Shown: positions 32,573-42,986 of the stretch, in pieces
How the letters are laid out: every line of letters begins with the position of its first letter
How positions within the stretch are numbered: position 1 is the stretch's first letter
Source of the DNA: Sva-07 sp041685755
Lineage (GTDB): Bacteria > Actinomycetota > Acidimicrobiia > Acidimicrobiales > Ilumatobacteraceae
Assembly (NCBI GenBank): GCA_041685755.1
Contig: JAWLFC010000004.1
Span: 1-64,000, forward strand
Direction of reading: 5' to 3'
Length of the DNA: 64,000 nucleotides
Position numbers and translations under genes: made by a program
The notes under the pieces: model-generated
Told to the model about the DNA's origin: nothing
The model's database searches: none
Seen by the model: only the letters and a program-made list of their open reading frames with translations

Positions 32573-34359
32573 CGACCGACGCCTGGATCACCCTCGTCGT
32601 GCTGGTCGCGACGTTCGGTGTGCTCGCGTTCGACCGGCTCCCGACTGCCGCGGCGATGGGGGCCGCGGTGCTCGCCCTGCTGCTCGCCGACGTCGTCGAT
32701 CAGGGCGAGGCGCTGTCGGGGCTGTCGTCGAGCGCGCCGTTGACGATCGCCGCGCTCTACGTCCTCGCCGGCGCAGCGACCGTCACGGGTGCGCTGTCGC
32801 CGCTGATCGACCGCGTCCTCGTCGGCCGCGACGACGACCCCGACGCGCCGGGAGCGAGCACGCGGCGCCTCGGGCGTCTGGCGGCGGTGAGCGGGGCGAT
32901 GTCGGCGGTGCTCCCGAACACGCCGCTGGTCGCGCTCGCTGCGCCCCGTGTCGTCACGTGGTGTCGCCGTGTCGGGGTGTCGCCGTCGCCGTACCTCATG
33001 CCGATGTCGTACGCAGCGGTGTTCGGCGGTGTCGTCACCGTGATCGGCACGTCGACCAACCTCGTGGTGTCCGACCTGCTCGTCGCGCAGGGCGACGAAC
33101 CGCTCGGCGTGTTCGAGATCACCGGGGTCGGCCTGCCGGTCGCGCTCGTCGGCATCGCCGTGCTCGTGCTCACCGCTCCCCGGCTGCTCCGGAACCGCCG
33201 GTCGGCTCCTCTCGGCGACCGGGTCGAGGTCGCCCAGCCGTACACGATCGCGTTGTCGGTCGTCGACGACGGGCCCGTCGTCGGCCGTACCGTCGAAGAT
33301 GCCGGGCTCCGACACCTGCACGGCGTGTTCCTCGCCGGCGTCGAGCGCGGGGACACGATCGTGCCTGCCCGGCCGGGCACGGTGCTCAACGTCGGCGACG
33401 TCTGCTACTTCGCCGGCGACGTCGCCGACGTGGTCGACGTCTTGGAGGTCGACGGGCTCGTCAGCGCCGAGCGGCCGCACCTCGTCGGGACCGACCGCCC
33501 CGACACCGGTCTGTTCGAAGCGGTGGTGTCGGAGCGGTCCGAGCTCGCCGGAGCCACCCTGCGCGACGTGGGGTTCCGGGCGCGCTACGACGCCGCGGTG
33601 CTCGCCATCCGCCGGCACGACGACGACGTGCCGGGCAAGCTCGGATCGGTCGTGCTGCGCCCGGGTGACGTGCTGCTGGTGCTCGCCACCCCCGAATTCG
33701 AACGGCAGTGGCGCGGTCACGGCGACTTCAGCGTGATCGCGTCGCTCGACGCGCCACCGCCGGCCCGCCGTACCCGGGCCGGCCTCGTGATCGCAGCGAT
33801 CGGGGCGATGGTGGCCGCCACGGTCACGGATGTCCTCGACCTGATGGAGGCCTCGCTGCTGGCCGTGATCGCGCTGGTCGCGCTCCGGGTGATCAGCGTC
33901 AACGAGGCACGACGCTCCGTGAACCTCAACGTCGTGCTGACGATCGCCATGTCGATCAGCCTCGGCACGGCGGTGGCGGCGAGCGGGCTGGCCGGCGAGA
34001 TCGCCACGCTGTTGGGCGCCGCCGGAGACCCCTTCGGCGACACCGGTCGGGTCGTGGCCGTGCTGTTCACGACGATGCTGCTCACCGAACTGCTGTCGAA
34101 CAATGCGGCCGCCGCGCTGATGCTGCCGGTCGCGATCGCCACCGCCGCCGAGGCCGGTCTCGACCCGCGATCGTTCGCGATCGTCGTCCTGATCGGCGCG
34201 TCGTGTTCGTTCCTGTCGCCGATCGGCTACCAGACCAACCTGATGGTGTACGGCCTCGGCGGTTACCGATTCCGCGACTTCACGATCGTCGGGGCGCCGC
34301 TGAGCCTCGTGACCCTGATCGTCACGCCGATCGTCGTCCCCCTCGTGCTCGGGCTGTGA
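32569..34359 (+). CDS. SLC13-type anion permease with two TrkA-C domains, probable sulfate importer
   Basis: A 596-residue integral membrane protein of the DASS/SLC13 (SAC1-like) family. About six N-terminal helices include the VLPNTPLVALAAPRV and GGVVTVIGTSTNLVVSDLL hairpin segments. Two TrkA-C/RCK-type cytosolic domains occupy about residues 215-395 (TIALSVVDDGPVVGRTVEDA and SELAGATLRDVGFRARYDAA). A second helix bundle carries the repeat hairpin TELLSNNAAAALMLPVA and ASCSFLSPIGYQTNLMV. Such SLC13 proteins with paired TrkA-C domains are often sulfate transporters. The nearby cysDNC genes, starting 100 bases downstream on the same strand, support this. Start overlaps the M14 peptidase stop. 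Confidence 0.85.
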   Translation: MTTDAWITLVVLVATFGVLAFDRLPTAAAMGAAVLALLLADVVDQGEALSGLSSSAPLTIAALYVLAGAATVTGALSPLIDRVLVGRDDDPDAPGASTRRLGRLAAVSGAMSAVLPNTPLVALAAPRVVTWCRRVGVSPSPYLMPMSYAAVFGGVVTVIGTSTNLVVSDLLVAQGDEPLGVFEITGVGLPVALVGIAVLVLTAPRLLRNRRSAPLGDRVEVAQPYTIALSVVDDGPVVGRTVEDAGLRHLHGVFLAGVERGDTIVPARPGTVLNVGDVCYFAGDVADVVDVLEVDGLVSAERPHLVGTDRPDTGLFEAVVSERSELAGATLRDVGFRARYDAAVLAIRRHDDDVPGKLGSVVLRPGDVLLVLATPEFERQWRGHGDFSVIASLDAPPPARRTRAGLVIAAIGAMVAATVTDVLDLMEASLLAVIALVALRVISVNEARRSVNLNVVLTIAMSISLGTAVAASGLAGEIATLLGAAGDPFGDTGRVVAVLFTTMLLTELLSNNAAAALMLPVAIATAAEAGLDPRSFAIVVLIGASCSFLSPIGYQTNLMVYGLGGYRFRDFTIVGAPLSLVTLIVTPIVVPLVLGL

Positions 34360-34444
34360 GGCCCGCGCTGCGAGGTGGTTGCGTCCTGACGAACTCTTGA
34401 CGGGACGAGAACCCGAGCAAGACGATCGACCTGCAGGTCACCGC

Positions 34445-34450
34445 TAACAT
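34445..34450 (+). promoter_or_regulatory. -10 box (TAACAT) of cysD
   Basis: TAACAT lies nine bases before the cysD ATG at 34460 in a 100-base gap. No ribosome-binding site precedes the ATG; a leaderless cysDNC transcript separate from the permease gene is likely. A TTGACG at 34397-34402 is too far upstream to be its -35. Confidence 0.35.
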
Positions 34451-34459
34451 GTCGCACGC

Positions 34460-35368
34460 ATGAGCACCATGACGTCGACCACACTGTCGCCGCTCGAGTC
34501 CGAGGCGGTCACGATCTTCCGCGAGGTCGCCGCGGAGTTCGAACGGCCGGTGCTGCTGTTCTCGGGCGGCAAGGACTCGGTGGTGATGCTCCACCTCGCC
34601 CGCCGCGCGTTCGCCCCCGCCCGCATCCCGTTCCCGATCATGCACGTCGACACGGGCCACAACTTCGACGAGCTGATCGAGTTCCGTGACCGAACCGTCG
34701 AGGAGTTCGGGGTCGAACTCGTCGTCGCCTCGGTGCAGGACTCGATCGACGCCGGACGCATCAAGGACGTGTCGGGTCCTCGTTCGAGCCGCAATCAACT
34801 CCAGACCGTGACGCTGCTCGACGCCATCACCGCCAACGGATTCGACGCCGTCTTCGGCGGCGGTCGTCGCGACGAGGAACGAGCGCGCGCCAAGGAGCGC
34901 ATCTACAGCCACCGCGACGAGTTCGGGCAGTGGGATCCGAAGAACCAGCGGCCCGAGCTGTGGGATCTCTACAACTCGCGCCACCGCCGTGGCGAGCACC
35001 TGCGGATCTTCCCGTTGTCGAACTGGACCGAACTCGACGTCTGGGAGTTCCTGCGGGCCCGGGAAGTGCCGTTGCCGCCGCTGTACTTCGCTCACAAGCG
35101 CCAGGTGTTCAGCCGCGACGGGATGCTGATGGCCGTCAACGAACACGTCGAGATGCTCGAGGGCGAAGAGCCCTTCGAGGCCACGGTCCGCTTCCGCACG
35201 ATCGGCGACACCACCTGCACGGCCGCGGTCGAGTCGGCGGCGTTCTCGATCGACGACATCGTCGCCGAGACCAGCGTCGCCCGCATCACCGAGCGCGGCG
35301 CGACACGGGCCGACGACCGGGTGTCGGAAGCCGGCATGGAGGATCGCAAGCGCAAGGGGTACTTCTGA
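34460..35368 (+). CDS. cysD: Sulfate adenylyltransferase subunit 2
   Basis: The 302-residue protein is CysD: LESEAVTIFREVAAEFERPV, the PP-loop LLFSGGKDSVVMLHLA, PFPIMHVDTGHNFDE, FGGGRRDEERARAKER and a C-terminal GDTTCTAAVESAAFSIDDIV. With CysN it activates sulfate with ATP to adenosine 5'-phosphosulfate. The gene starts the cysDNC operon, with the stop of cysD and the start of cysN overlapping (TGATG). The only change from enteric CysD visible is in the loose C-terminal tail. It lies just after the SLC13 permease on the same strand. Confidence 0.96.
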   Translation: MSTMTSTTLSPLESEAVTIFREVAAEFERPVLLFSGGKDSVVMLHLARRAFAPARIPFPIMHVDTGHNFDELIEFRDRTVEEFGVELVVASVQDSIDAGRIKDVSGPRSSRNQLQTVTLLDAITANGFDAVFGGGRRDEERARAKERIYSHRDEFGQWDPKNQRPELWDLYNSRHRRGEHLRIFPLSNWTELDVWEFLRAREVPLPPLYFAHKRQVFSRDGMLMAVNEHVEMLEGEEPFEATVRFRTIGDTTCTAAVESAAFSIDDIVAETSVARITERGATRADDRVSEAGMEDRKRKGYF

Positions 35369-36651
35369 TGCGTCGCCTGGAACCACTCCGTTTCGCCACC
35401 GTCGGCAGCGTCGACGACGGCAAGTCGACCCTGATCGGGCGGCTGCTGCACGACAGCAAGTCGATCTTCGAGGACCAACTCGAACACGTCGAAGCGGTCA
35501 GCAAGAAGCGTGGCAACGACTACGTCGATCTGGCGTTGCTCACCGACGGCCTGCGCGCCGAACGAGAGCAGGGCATCACGATCGACGTCGCCTACCGTTA
35601 CTTCTCCACGCCGCGGCGCAGTTTCATCATCGCCGACTGCCCCGGGCACATCCAGTACACGCGCAACATGGTGACCGGCGCCTCGACCGTCGACCTCGCC
35701 ACCGTGCTGATCGACGCCCGCCACGGCGTGGTCGAGCAGACCCGACGCCACAGCCTGCTGGTGTCGTTGCTCGGGGTGCCGCACCTCGTGATCGCCGTCA
35801 ACAAGATGGACCTGGTCGACTACAGCGAGGAGCGCTTCGAGGAGATCCGCGAGCAGTTCACCGAGTTCGCCCAGAAGCTCGAGCTGCGTGACGTCACGTT
35901 CATCCCGATCTCGGCGTTCGCCGGCGACAACGTCGTCGACCGCTCGGCCAACATGAATTGGTACGAGGGCTCGACGTTCCTCAACCACCTCGAATCGGTC
36001 TACGTCGCGAGCGATGACAACCTGATCGACGTCCGCTTCCCCGTGCAGTACGTCATCCGGCCGCACACCAACGAACACCAGGACTACCGCGGCTACGCCG
36101 GGGTGCCCGCCGCCGGCACGATCAAGCCGGGCGACGACGTGATCGTGCTCCCGTCCGGGTTGGAGAGCACGATCGCCGGCATCGACAACTTCGACTCGCT
36201 CGCCGCCGGAGTCGACACCCTCGACCATGCCCGTCCGGGTGAGGCGGTGACGATTCGTCTCGCCGACAACCTCGACGTCTCCCGCGGCGACATGATCTGC
36301 CGACCCCACAACCGGCCCCAGGTCACCCAGGATCTCGAGGCGATGATCTGTTGGATGGACTCCGAGGCCGACCTGACCCCGCGGACGATCTACACGATGA
36401 AGCACACCACCCGGACCGTTCGAGCCATGGTGACCGACCTGCGGTACCGCCTCGACATCAACACCATGCACCGCGACGAGGAGGCGACGTCACTGACGCT
36501 CAACGAGATCGGGCGGGTCGTGCTGCGTGCCACCGAGCCGGTCTTCGTCGACGACTACCGGCGCAACCGTCAGACCGGCAGCTTCATCCTGATCGACGAG
36601 TCGACCAACCAGACCGTCGCCGGTGGGATGATCCGTCTCACCAACACGTGA
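35368..36651 (+). CDS. cysN: Sulfate adenylyltransferase subunit 1 (GTPase)
   Basis: A 427-residue elongation-factor-like GTPase: P-loop GSVDDGKSTLIGRLL, switch GITIDVAYRYF, G3 DCPGHIQYTRNM, G4 NKMDLV, then beta-barrel domains II and III ending GGMIRLTNT. CysN couples GTP hydrolysis to the CysD reaction. There is no C-terminal APS kinase domain; that activity is encoded separately by cysC next door. ATG 35368 overlaps the cysD stop by one base and the cysN stop overlaps the cysC GTG by four, a tightly coupled operon. Confidence 0.95.
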   Translation: MRRLEPLRFATVGSVDDGKSTLIGRLLHDSKSIFEDQLEHVEAVSKKRGNDYVDLALLTDGLRAEREQGITIDVAYRYFSTPRRSFIIADCPGHIQYTRNMVTGASTVDLATVLIDARHGVVEQTRRHSLLVSLLGVPHLVIAVNKMDLVDYSEERFEEIREQFTEFAQKLELRDVTFIPISAFAGDNVVDRSANMNWYEGSTFLNHLESVYVASDDNLIDVRFPVQYVIRPHTNEHQDYRGYAGVPAAGTIKPGDDVIVLPSGLESTIAGIDNFDSLAAGVDTLDHARPGEAVTIRLADNLDVSRGDMICRPHNRPQVTQDLEAMICWMDSEADLTPRTIYTMKHTTRTVRAMVTDLRYRLDINTMHRDEEATSLTLNEIGRVVLRATEPVFVDDYRRNRQTGSFILIDESTNQTVAGGMIRLTNT

Positions 36652-37229
36652 GCACCGACAACATCATCTGGCACGACACCGTCGTGTCGCGTCGCGATCG
36701 CTGGGCTCGTCACGGCCTGCGGGGCGCCACGGTGTGGTTCACCGGATTGTCGGGTTCGGGCAAGTCGACGATCGCCAACGAAGTCGCGCTGCGGCTGCTC
36801 GAGGCCGGCCGGCCCGCCTACCTGCTCGACGGCGACAACGTCCGCCACGGCTTGAACGCCGATCTCGGCTTCTCCGCTGCCGACCGCGCCGAGAACGTGC
36901 GCCGGATCGCAGAGGTCGCGCGTCTGATGGCCGACGCCGGGCTCGTGGTGCTCGTTCCGGTCATCTCGCCGTACCGCATCGACCGCGACCGGGCCCGGGC
37001 GATCCATGCCGCTGCCGATCTGACCTTCGTCGAGGTCTTCGTCGACACGCCCCTGGAGCTCTGCGAGCAACGTGACCCCAAGGGGCTCTATGCCAAGGCC
37101 CGCGCCGGGGAGCTGACCGGGATGACCGGTATCGACGACCCCTACGAAGCTCCCGACTCCCCCGAGCTGCGCATCGGCCCCGCCGATCTCGTCGAGCAGG
37201 CCTCCGCCGTGCTCGATGCGCTCTCCTGA
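36648..37229 (+). CDS. cysC: Adenylylsulfate kinase
   Basis: The 193-residue enzyme has Walker A in TVWFTGLSGSGKSTIANEV, LLDGDNVRHGLNADLGF, the lid region RAENVRRIAEVARLM, and the PVISPYRIDRDRAR and FVDTPLELCEQRDPKGLYAKAR segments of APS kinases. It phosphorylates adenosine 5'-phosphosulfate to PAPS, the sulfuryl donor and reduction substrate. GTG 36648 overlaps the cysN stop (GTGA). No PAPS reductase or sulfotransferase gene is in the window. It is followed by a 65-base gap before cdd. Confidence 0.95.
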   Translation: MSTDNIIWHDTVVSRRDRWARHGLRGATVWFTGLSGSGKSTIANEVALRLLEAGRPAYLLDGDNVRHGLNADLGFSAADRAENVRRIAEVARLMADAGLVVLVPVISPYRIDRDRARAIHAAADLTFVEVFVDTPLELCEQRDPKGLYAKARAGELTGMTGIDDPYEAPDSPELRIGPADLVEQASAVLDALS

Positions 37230-37294
37230 GCCCCCCTGACGATTTTGCGTCGGGTGCGTGCGTGTGGGGGTGGCCCCGCGACGATGATGGGAAG

Positions 37295-37717
37295 ATGAGC
37301 GAGCGTCGGGACCCGGATCCGGAACTGGTGGAGGCGGCGAGCGACGCGCATCTCCAGGCGTACTGCCCGTACTCGAACTACCGCGTCGGTGCGGCGATCC
37401 GGACCGGGTCGGGTGCGGTCGCCGTGGGTTGCAACGTCGAGAACGCCGCCTATCCGCTGGGGTCGTGCGCCGAGGCCGGTGCCATCGCCGCCATGGTCGC
37501 CGCCGGCGAGCAGACGATCGTCGAGGTCGTGGTCGTCACCGACGGCGCGACGCCCGGCACGCCCTGCGGAGGGTGCCGTCAGCGCATTCGCGAGTTCGCC
37601 GGCCCGGCGACCTGGGTGCACTCGGTCAGCTCGACCGGTGTGGTCGTGTCGACGACCGTGGCCGAGTTGCTGCCGCACTCCTTCGGCCCGGAGTTCCTGG
37701 GCAGCCCACAAAGCTGA
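37295..37717 (+). CDS. cdd: Cytidine deaminase
   Basis: A 140-residue tetrameric-type cytidine deaminase: AYCPYSNYRVGAAIRTGSG, NVENAAYPLGSCAEAGAIAA with the first zinc Cys and catalytic Glu, and TPCGGCRQRIREF with the other two zinc cysteines. It converts cytidine and deoxycytidine to uridine and deoxyuridine in salvage. ATG 37295 was taken because homology begins at ELVEAASDAHLQAY; another Met 11 codons upstream is possible. The stop codon (37715-37717) lies inside the HspR-type operator of the heat-shock operon that follows. Confidence 0.93.
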   Translation: MSERRDPDPELVEAASDAHLQAYCPYSNYRVGAAIRTGSGAVAVGCNVENAAYPLGSCAEAGAIAAMVAAGEQTIVEVVVVTDGATPGTPCGGCRQRIREFAGPATWVHSVSSTGVVVSTTVAELLPHSFGPEFLGSPQS

Positions 37718-37733
37718 GTGTTCACGACTCAAC
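37713..37733 (+). promoter_or_regulatory. HAIR-like operator (HspR site) of dnaK
   Basis: GCTGAGT-N7-ACTCAAC fits the HspR-associated inverted repeat CTTGAGT-N7-ACTCAAG at 11 of 14 positions (5/7 and 6/7). hspR itself is the fourth gene of the operon downstream, so feedback repression of dnaK-grpE-dnaJ-hspR is expected. The element overlaps the cdd stop codon. Confidence 0.7.
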
Positions 37734-37749
37734 AAAGTTCACTGCAGCG

Positions 37750-37778
37750 TTGCGATCGAAGGGGATGTTCCGTATCGT
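37750..37778 (+). promoter_or_regulatory. Candidate sigma-70-type promoter of the dnaK operon
   Basis: TTGCGA (37750-37755) and TATCGT (37773-37778) are separated by 17 bases. They lie 16 bases after the HAIR-like site and about 70 bases before the dnaK ATG. Confidence 0.45.
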
Positions 37779-37849
37779 GGTGATCCGACGAGCCCCAGAC
37801 GCTCGGCGACCGATCTTCCACTTCCCCCACCGCACAGGAGCGAAACACC

Positions 37850-39703
<1,854 letters not shown>

Positions 39704-39710
39704 GCCCGGC

Positions 39711-40361
39711 ATGGACGGCGACATGGTCGACCCGCCCCGCGACGAGCGGCCCGATGCCGACACCGATCTCCCGGAGGGGGCGACGCCGCCCCCGAGTGAC
39801 GAGGCGATCGGTGACGACACACCCGAGCGGGCGAGCGAGATCGACGACGTGACCGACTCGATGCTGCGCCCTCGTCAGGAGGGCGTCGATGATGCTGTCG
39901 ACGACGGTTTCGACGAGATCATCGGCGAGATCGACTACTCCGATGTCGACGTGCCGGCCCTGCTCGCCGAGCGCGAGGAGTACAAGGGCCTGGCCCAACG
40001 ACTCCAGGCCGACTTCGACAACTACCGCAAGCGGGCGTCGGCTCAATCGCTCGCCGAGGCCGATCGGGCCTCGGGTCGTCTTGCCGAAGCGTTGCTCCCG
40101 GTCCTCGATGCCGCCGAGGCTGCCTTCGTGCGCCACCCCGACGAGATCGGCCCGCTGCTCAACCAGATGCTCGGAGAACTCAAGAAGCACGGCCTCGAGA
40201 CGCTCGACCTCGAGGGCAAGCCGTTCGACCCCGAGTACGCCGAGGCCGTGGCCCACGAGCCCGGCGACGGCGGCGAAGCGGTCGTGTCGGAGGTGTTGCG
40301 CAGCGGCTACACCTGGAAGGGCAGGGTACTGCGAGCCGCGATGGTCAAGACCAAGGACTGA
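39711..40361 (+). CDS. grpE: Nucleotide exchange factor GrpE
   Basis: A 216-residue protein with a long acidic, disordered N-terminus (about 80 residues), the coiled-coil LAEREEYKGLAQRLQADFDN, YRKRASAQSLAEADR, LLPVLDAAEAAF and the C-terminal head FDPEYAEAVAHEP...VSEVLRSGYTWKGRVLRAA. GrpE releases ADP from DnaK. It follows dnaK by seven bases. The next gene dnaJ starts 55 bases downstream, with a small palindrome in between. The start could be at Met1 (39711) or Met5; the first has the better spacing after the dnaK stop. Confidence 0.94.
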   Translation: MDGDMVDPPRDERPDADTDLPEGATPPPSDEAIGDDTPERASEIDDVTDSMLRPRQEGVDDAVDDGFDEIIGEIDYSDVDVPALLAEREEYKGLAQRLQADFDNYRKRASAQSLAEADRASGRLAEALLPVLDAAEAAFVRHPDEIGPLLNQMLGELKKHGLETLDLEGKPFDPEYAEAVAHEPGDGGEAVVSEVLRSGYTWKGRVLRAAMVKTKD

Positions 40362-40366
40362 ATCGA

Positions 40367-40386
40367 ACCAGGGGTCAGACCCTGGT
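40367..40386. repeat. Palindrome with GGTCAGACCC core
   Basis: ACCAGGG and CCCTGGT (40367-40373, 40380-40386) pair around GTCAGA in the grpE-dnaJ gap. The ten-base core GGTCAGACCC recurs at 58576-58585. It may be a dispersed element or mild attenuator between grpE and dnaJ. Confidence 0.55.
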
Positions 40387-40416
40387 GCAATGCGACCGGT
40401 GAGGAGGTGATGTGCG

Positions 40417-41547
40417 ATGGCGCCACAACGTGAATGGTTCGAGAAGGACTACTACAAGACACTCGGTCTCGAGCCGGGCGCGAGCGCCAAGGAGATCACC
40501 AAGGCCTACCGAAAGCTCGCCCGCGACCTCCACCCCGACAAGAACCCCGGCGACGACGCAGCCGAAGAGCGTTTCAAGGAGGTCGCCGCCGCCTACGACG
40601 TGCTCGGCGACGAGGCCAAGCGCAAGGAGTACGACGAGGTCAGGGCGATGGGCCCGATGGCCGGTACGGGTGGTCGCGGTGCGCCCGGCTCGGGCGGCTT
40701 CAGTTTCAACGTCGACGACATGGGCGGCGGCGGGCTCGGCGACCTGTTCGGCAACATGTTCGGACAGCGAGGCCCCGGCCGCGGACGAAGCGCATCCGGC
40801 GTCGGCCCCCGCCGCGGCGCCGACATCACCGCGCAGCTGACCGTCAGCTTCGAAGATGCCGTCAACGGCATCACCACCACGCTGTACCTCACCACCGACG
40901 CGCAGTGCACGACCTGCCACGGATCCGGCGCTCGGCCCGGCACCTCGCCCGTGATGTGCGCGGCCTGCGGTGGGCGTGGCGTCGTCGACGACAACCAGGG
41001 CATGTTCTCGTTCTCCACGCCGTGCCGGGTCTGCGGTGGCCAGGGGGTCCGCATCGAGGATCCGTGCCCGACATGTCACGCGAGCGGCGTCGAGAAGCGC
41101 CAACGCGAGGTCAAGACCCGCATCCCGGCCGGCGTGAAGGACGGCCAGACCATCCGGCTCAAGGGCCGTGGCGGGCCCGGCCGCAACGGTGGTCCGGCGG
41201 GCGACCTGCTCGTCGAACTCGAGGTGACCCCGCATCACCTCTTCGGCCGCAGCGGCGACAACCTCACCGTCACGGTGCCGGTCACCTTCGCCGAAGCGGC
41301 GCTCGGCGGCGACATCGACGTGCCCACACTGGATGGCTCGCGGGTCACGCTGCGGATCAAGTCGGGTACCCAGACCGGGAGTCGCCACCGTGTCCGCGGC
41401 AAGGGCATCGCCACCACGAGCGGTACGGGTGACCTGATCGTCACCGTCAACGTCCAGGTCCCGACCGAGCTCACCGACGAACAGCGAGCAGCGGTCGAAC
41501 AGTTCGCCGCGGCGACTACGGTGAATCCGAGGAGTTCACTGTCATGA
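40417..41547 (+). CDS. dnaJ: Chaperone DnaJ (Hsp40)
   Basis: The 376-residue protein is type I DnaJ: J domain with the HPD tripeptide in DLHPDKNPGDDA, a Gly/Phe-rich linker GGFSFNVDDMGGGGLGDLF, four zinc motifs (CTTCHGSG, CAACGGRG, CRVCGGQG, CPTCHASG) and the C-terminal substrate-binding barrels ending before NPRSSLS. It delivers clients to DnaK and stimulates its ATPase. The N-terminus REWFEKDYYKTLGL is typical of the actinobacterial DnaJ1 encoded with dnaK. ATG 40417 follows a strong GAGGAGG, and the stop overlaps the hspR start (ATGA). Confidence 0.96.
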   Translation: MAPQREWFEKDYYKTLGLEPGASAKEITKAYRKLARDLHPDKNPGDDAAEERFKEVAAAYDVLGDEAKRKEYDEVRAMGPMAGTGGRGAPGSGGFSFNVDDMGGGGLGDLFGNMFGQRGPGRGRSASGVGPRRGADITAQLTVSFEDAVNGITTTLYLTTDAQCTTCHGSGARPGTSPVMCAACGGRGVVDDNQGMFSFSTPCRVCGGQGVRIEDPCPTCHASGVEKRQREVKTRIPAGVKDGQTIRLKGRGGPGRNGGPAGDLLVELEVTPHHLFGRSGDNLTVTVPVTFAEAALGGDIDVPTLDGSRVTLRIKSGTQTGSRHRVRGKGIATTSGTGDLIVTVNVQVPTELTDEQRAAVEQFAAATTVNPRSSLS

Positions 41548-41954
41548 CGACGTCCGACACCCACGAGCGGTCCCGCGATCGCGCCGTCTACGTGATCTCG
41601 GTCGCTGCCGAACTGGCGGGGATGCACCCCCAGACCCTGCGCATCTACGAACGACGCGGGCTGGTCACACCGGCACGCACCGAGGGCGGGAACCGCCGCT
41701 ACAGCGACGCCGACATCGCCATCCTCAAGCGGATCTCGGAGCTGACCGACGAAGGCATGAACCTCGAGGGCATCCGACGCGTGATGCACCTCGAGATCGA
41801 GAACGCGCGGCTGCGAGCCGAACTCGACCAGGCACGCGAGATCGCCAAGCATGCCATCGAGGCCGCCGAGGGCCGTCGCTCCGGGGCCGACCTGGTTCCG
41901 CTGCGGCAAGCCGTGGCCGTGTTCGGCCAGCGACCCTCGATCTTCGACGACTGA
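41544..41954 (+). CDS. hspR: MerR-family heat-shock repressor HspR
   Basis: A 136-residue MerR-type protein: recognition region YVISVAAELAGMHPQTLRIYERRGLV, wing PARTEGGNRRYSDADIAILKRI, then the coiled-coil IENARLRAELDQAREIAKHA. HspR represses the dnaK operon and clpB by binding HAIR repeats, with DnaK as co-repressor in known cases. Two HAIR-like sites in this window (37713-37733 and 63330-63350) fit that role. Translation is coupled to dnaJ by the ATGA overlap. Its stop converges with the end of the 330-residue gene on the minus strand. Confidence 0.93.
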   Translation: MTTSDTHERSRDRAVYVISVAAELAGMHPQTLRIYERRGLVTPARTEGGNRRYSDADIAILKRISELTDEGMNLEGIRRVMHLEIENARLRAELDQAREIAKHAIEAAEGRRSGADLVPLRQAVAVFGQRPSIFDD

Positions 41955-41993
41955 GCCTCGCCGCGCCGGCGCTCGTCCGGATCGTCGAGGTGC

Positions 41994-42986
41994 TCAGTGC
42001 GATCTCCGCCGGAACCGCCCGATCACCCGGGCGAGGGGACCCGTGGTGTCCCCGTCGGGTCTCGGCGGCAGGTTCGAGACCCGTTCGACCGCCCACGGAC
42101 GGTCGAACGGTGTGGTGGAGGTCTCGAACGGGGCCACGATGTCGACGGGCCGCAGCCGACCGGCGAGCCCGGCGGCGCCGAGCGCGGCACCGAGCGCGAC
42201 GCACTGTCGGTCGGGTGAACGCAGATCGTGAGGCGGAAACGGTGGAAACTCGACGTCGGTCAGCCAGATGGTCGGGGTCGGGGTCGGGGTCGACGGGGCC
42301 AGATCAGCGACGCGGCGTTGGAGCTCGGCGGCGAGTTCGGCCTGCCCGGTGATCTGGTCGAACCAGCCCGCGGGGATCTCGTGGCCGTCGACTGCCAACC
42401 TCGGTGGTGTCCGGCCGCTCGAGTCGACCGACGCGCTGACCACCGGGACACCGCGCTCGCAGATCAGGTCGAACGACTCGTGCGGTGCGGCATCGCGCCG
42501 TACCCGGGTCACCTCGTGATCGAGCACTCTCGCCACGGCGATCGGGCTCGGTTCGATCGTCACGTCGTGGAAGCCCGATCGCTCGACGAGTGCTTCGAGC
42601 CGCCGTGTCGCCGGCTCGTCCCAACGGAGCGCGATGAGCCAGCGGCGGGGGCCGTCGTCGAGCAGGACGGTGGATGCGATCCCGTGCTCGGCGCGCAGCG
42701 CGGTGCGGGCATCGTTGAGTTGGCTGGCGGAGCACCCCGTCACGTCGAGGCGGTGCAGCGTGTTCGTCGACGCGAAGGTGGCGACGCGCGTCGGGGCGGT
42801 CGGGCCGTCGAGTTCGGCGCGGAGTCGTACGAGGGCATCGAGAACCGATCGGTCGTCATCGGCGTCACCGATGCCCACCTCGCCGGCTCCGACGAGGCGG
42901 TTCGGCTCGTCGGCACCCAGACGCACCCCGCGCACGACGTGGCGCGTGAACTCGAGGCCGACCCCGTCCCCGCGCCGGAAGATCAT
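41994..42986 (-). CDS. Unassigned 330-residue protein, possible actin-like fold
   Basis: I do not recognise this protein for certain. It starts MIFRRGDGVGLEFTRHVVRG and has phrases reminiscent of PilM/FtsA or type VII secretion-associated actin-like proteins (RGVRLGADEPNRLVGAGEVG, later DLICERGVPVVSASVDSSG), plus a Pro-Thr run PSTPTPTPT. A single segment VALGAALGAAGLAGRL is a weak amphipathic or hydrophobic helix. The ATG overlaps the stop of the FHA/FtsK-like gene by four bases (ATGA), so the two are one operon and probably one complex. No signal peptide is visible. Confidence is good that it is a gene, low on function. Confidence 0.6.
   Translation of the reverse strand: MIFRRGDGVGLEFTRHVVRGVRLGADEPNRLVGAGEVGIGDADDDRSVLDALVRLRAELDGPTAPTRVATFASTNTLHRLDVTGCSASQLNDARTALRAEHGIASTVLLDDGPRRWLIALRWDEPATRRLEALVERSGFHDVTIEPSPIAVARVLDHEVTRVRRDAAPHESFDLICERGVPVVSASVDSSGRTPPRLAVDGHEIPAGWFDQITGQAELAAELQRRVADLAPSTPTPTPTIWLTDVEFPPFPPHDLRSPDRQCVALGAALGAAGLAGRLRPVDIVAPFETSTTPFDRPWAVERVSNLPPRPDGDTTGPLARVIGRFRRRSH

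Noticed and set aside
34397..34402. TTGACG before cysD as a -35 box
   Set aside because: No -10 sequence lies 16-18 bases downstream; the TAACAT box is 42 bases away.
37241..37258. Possible terminator after cysC (GACG-ATTTTG-CGTC)
   Set aside because: Only a four-pair stem with the T-run in the loop; too weak to list.
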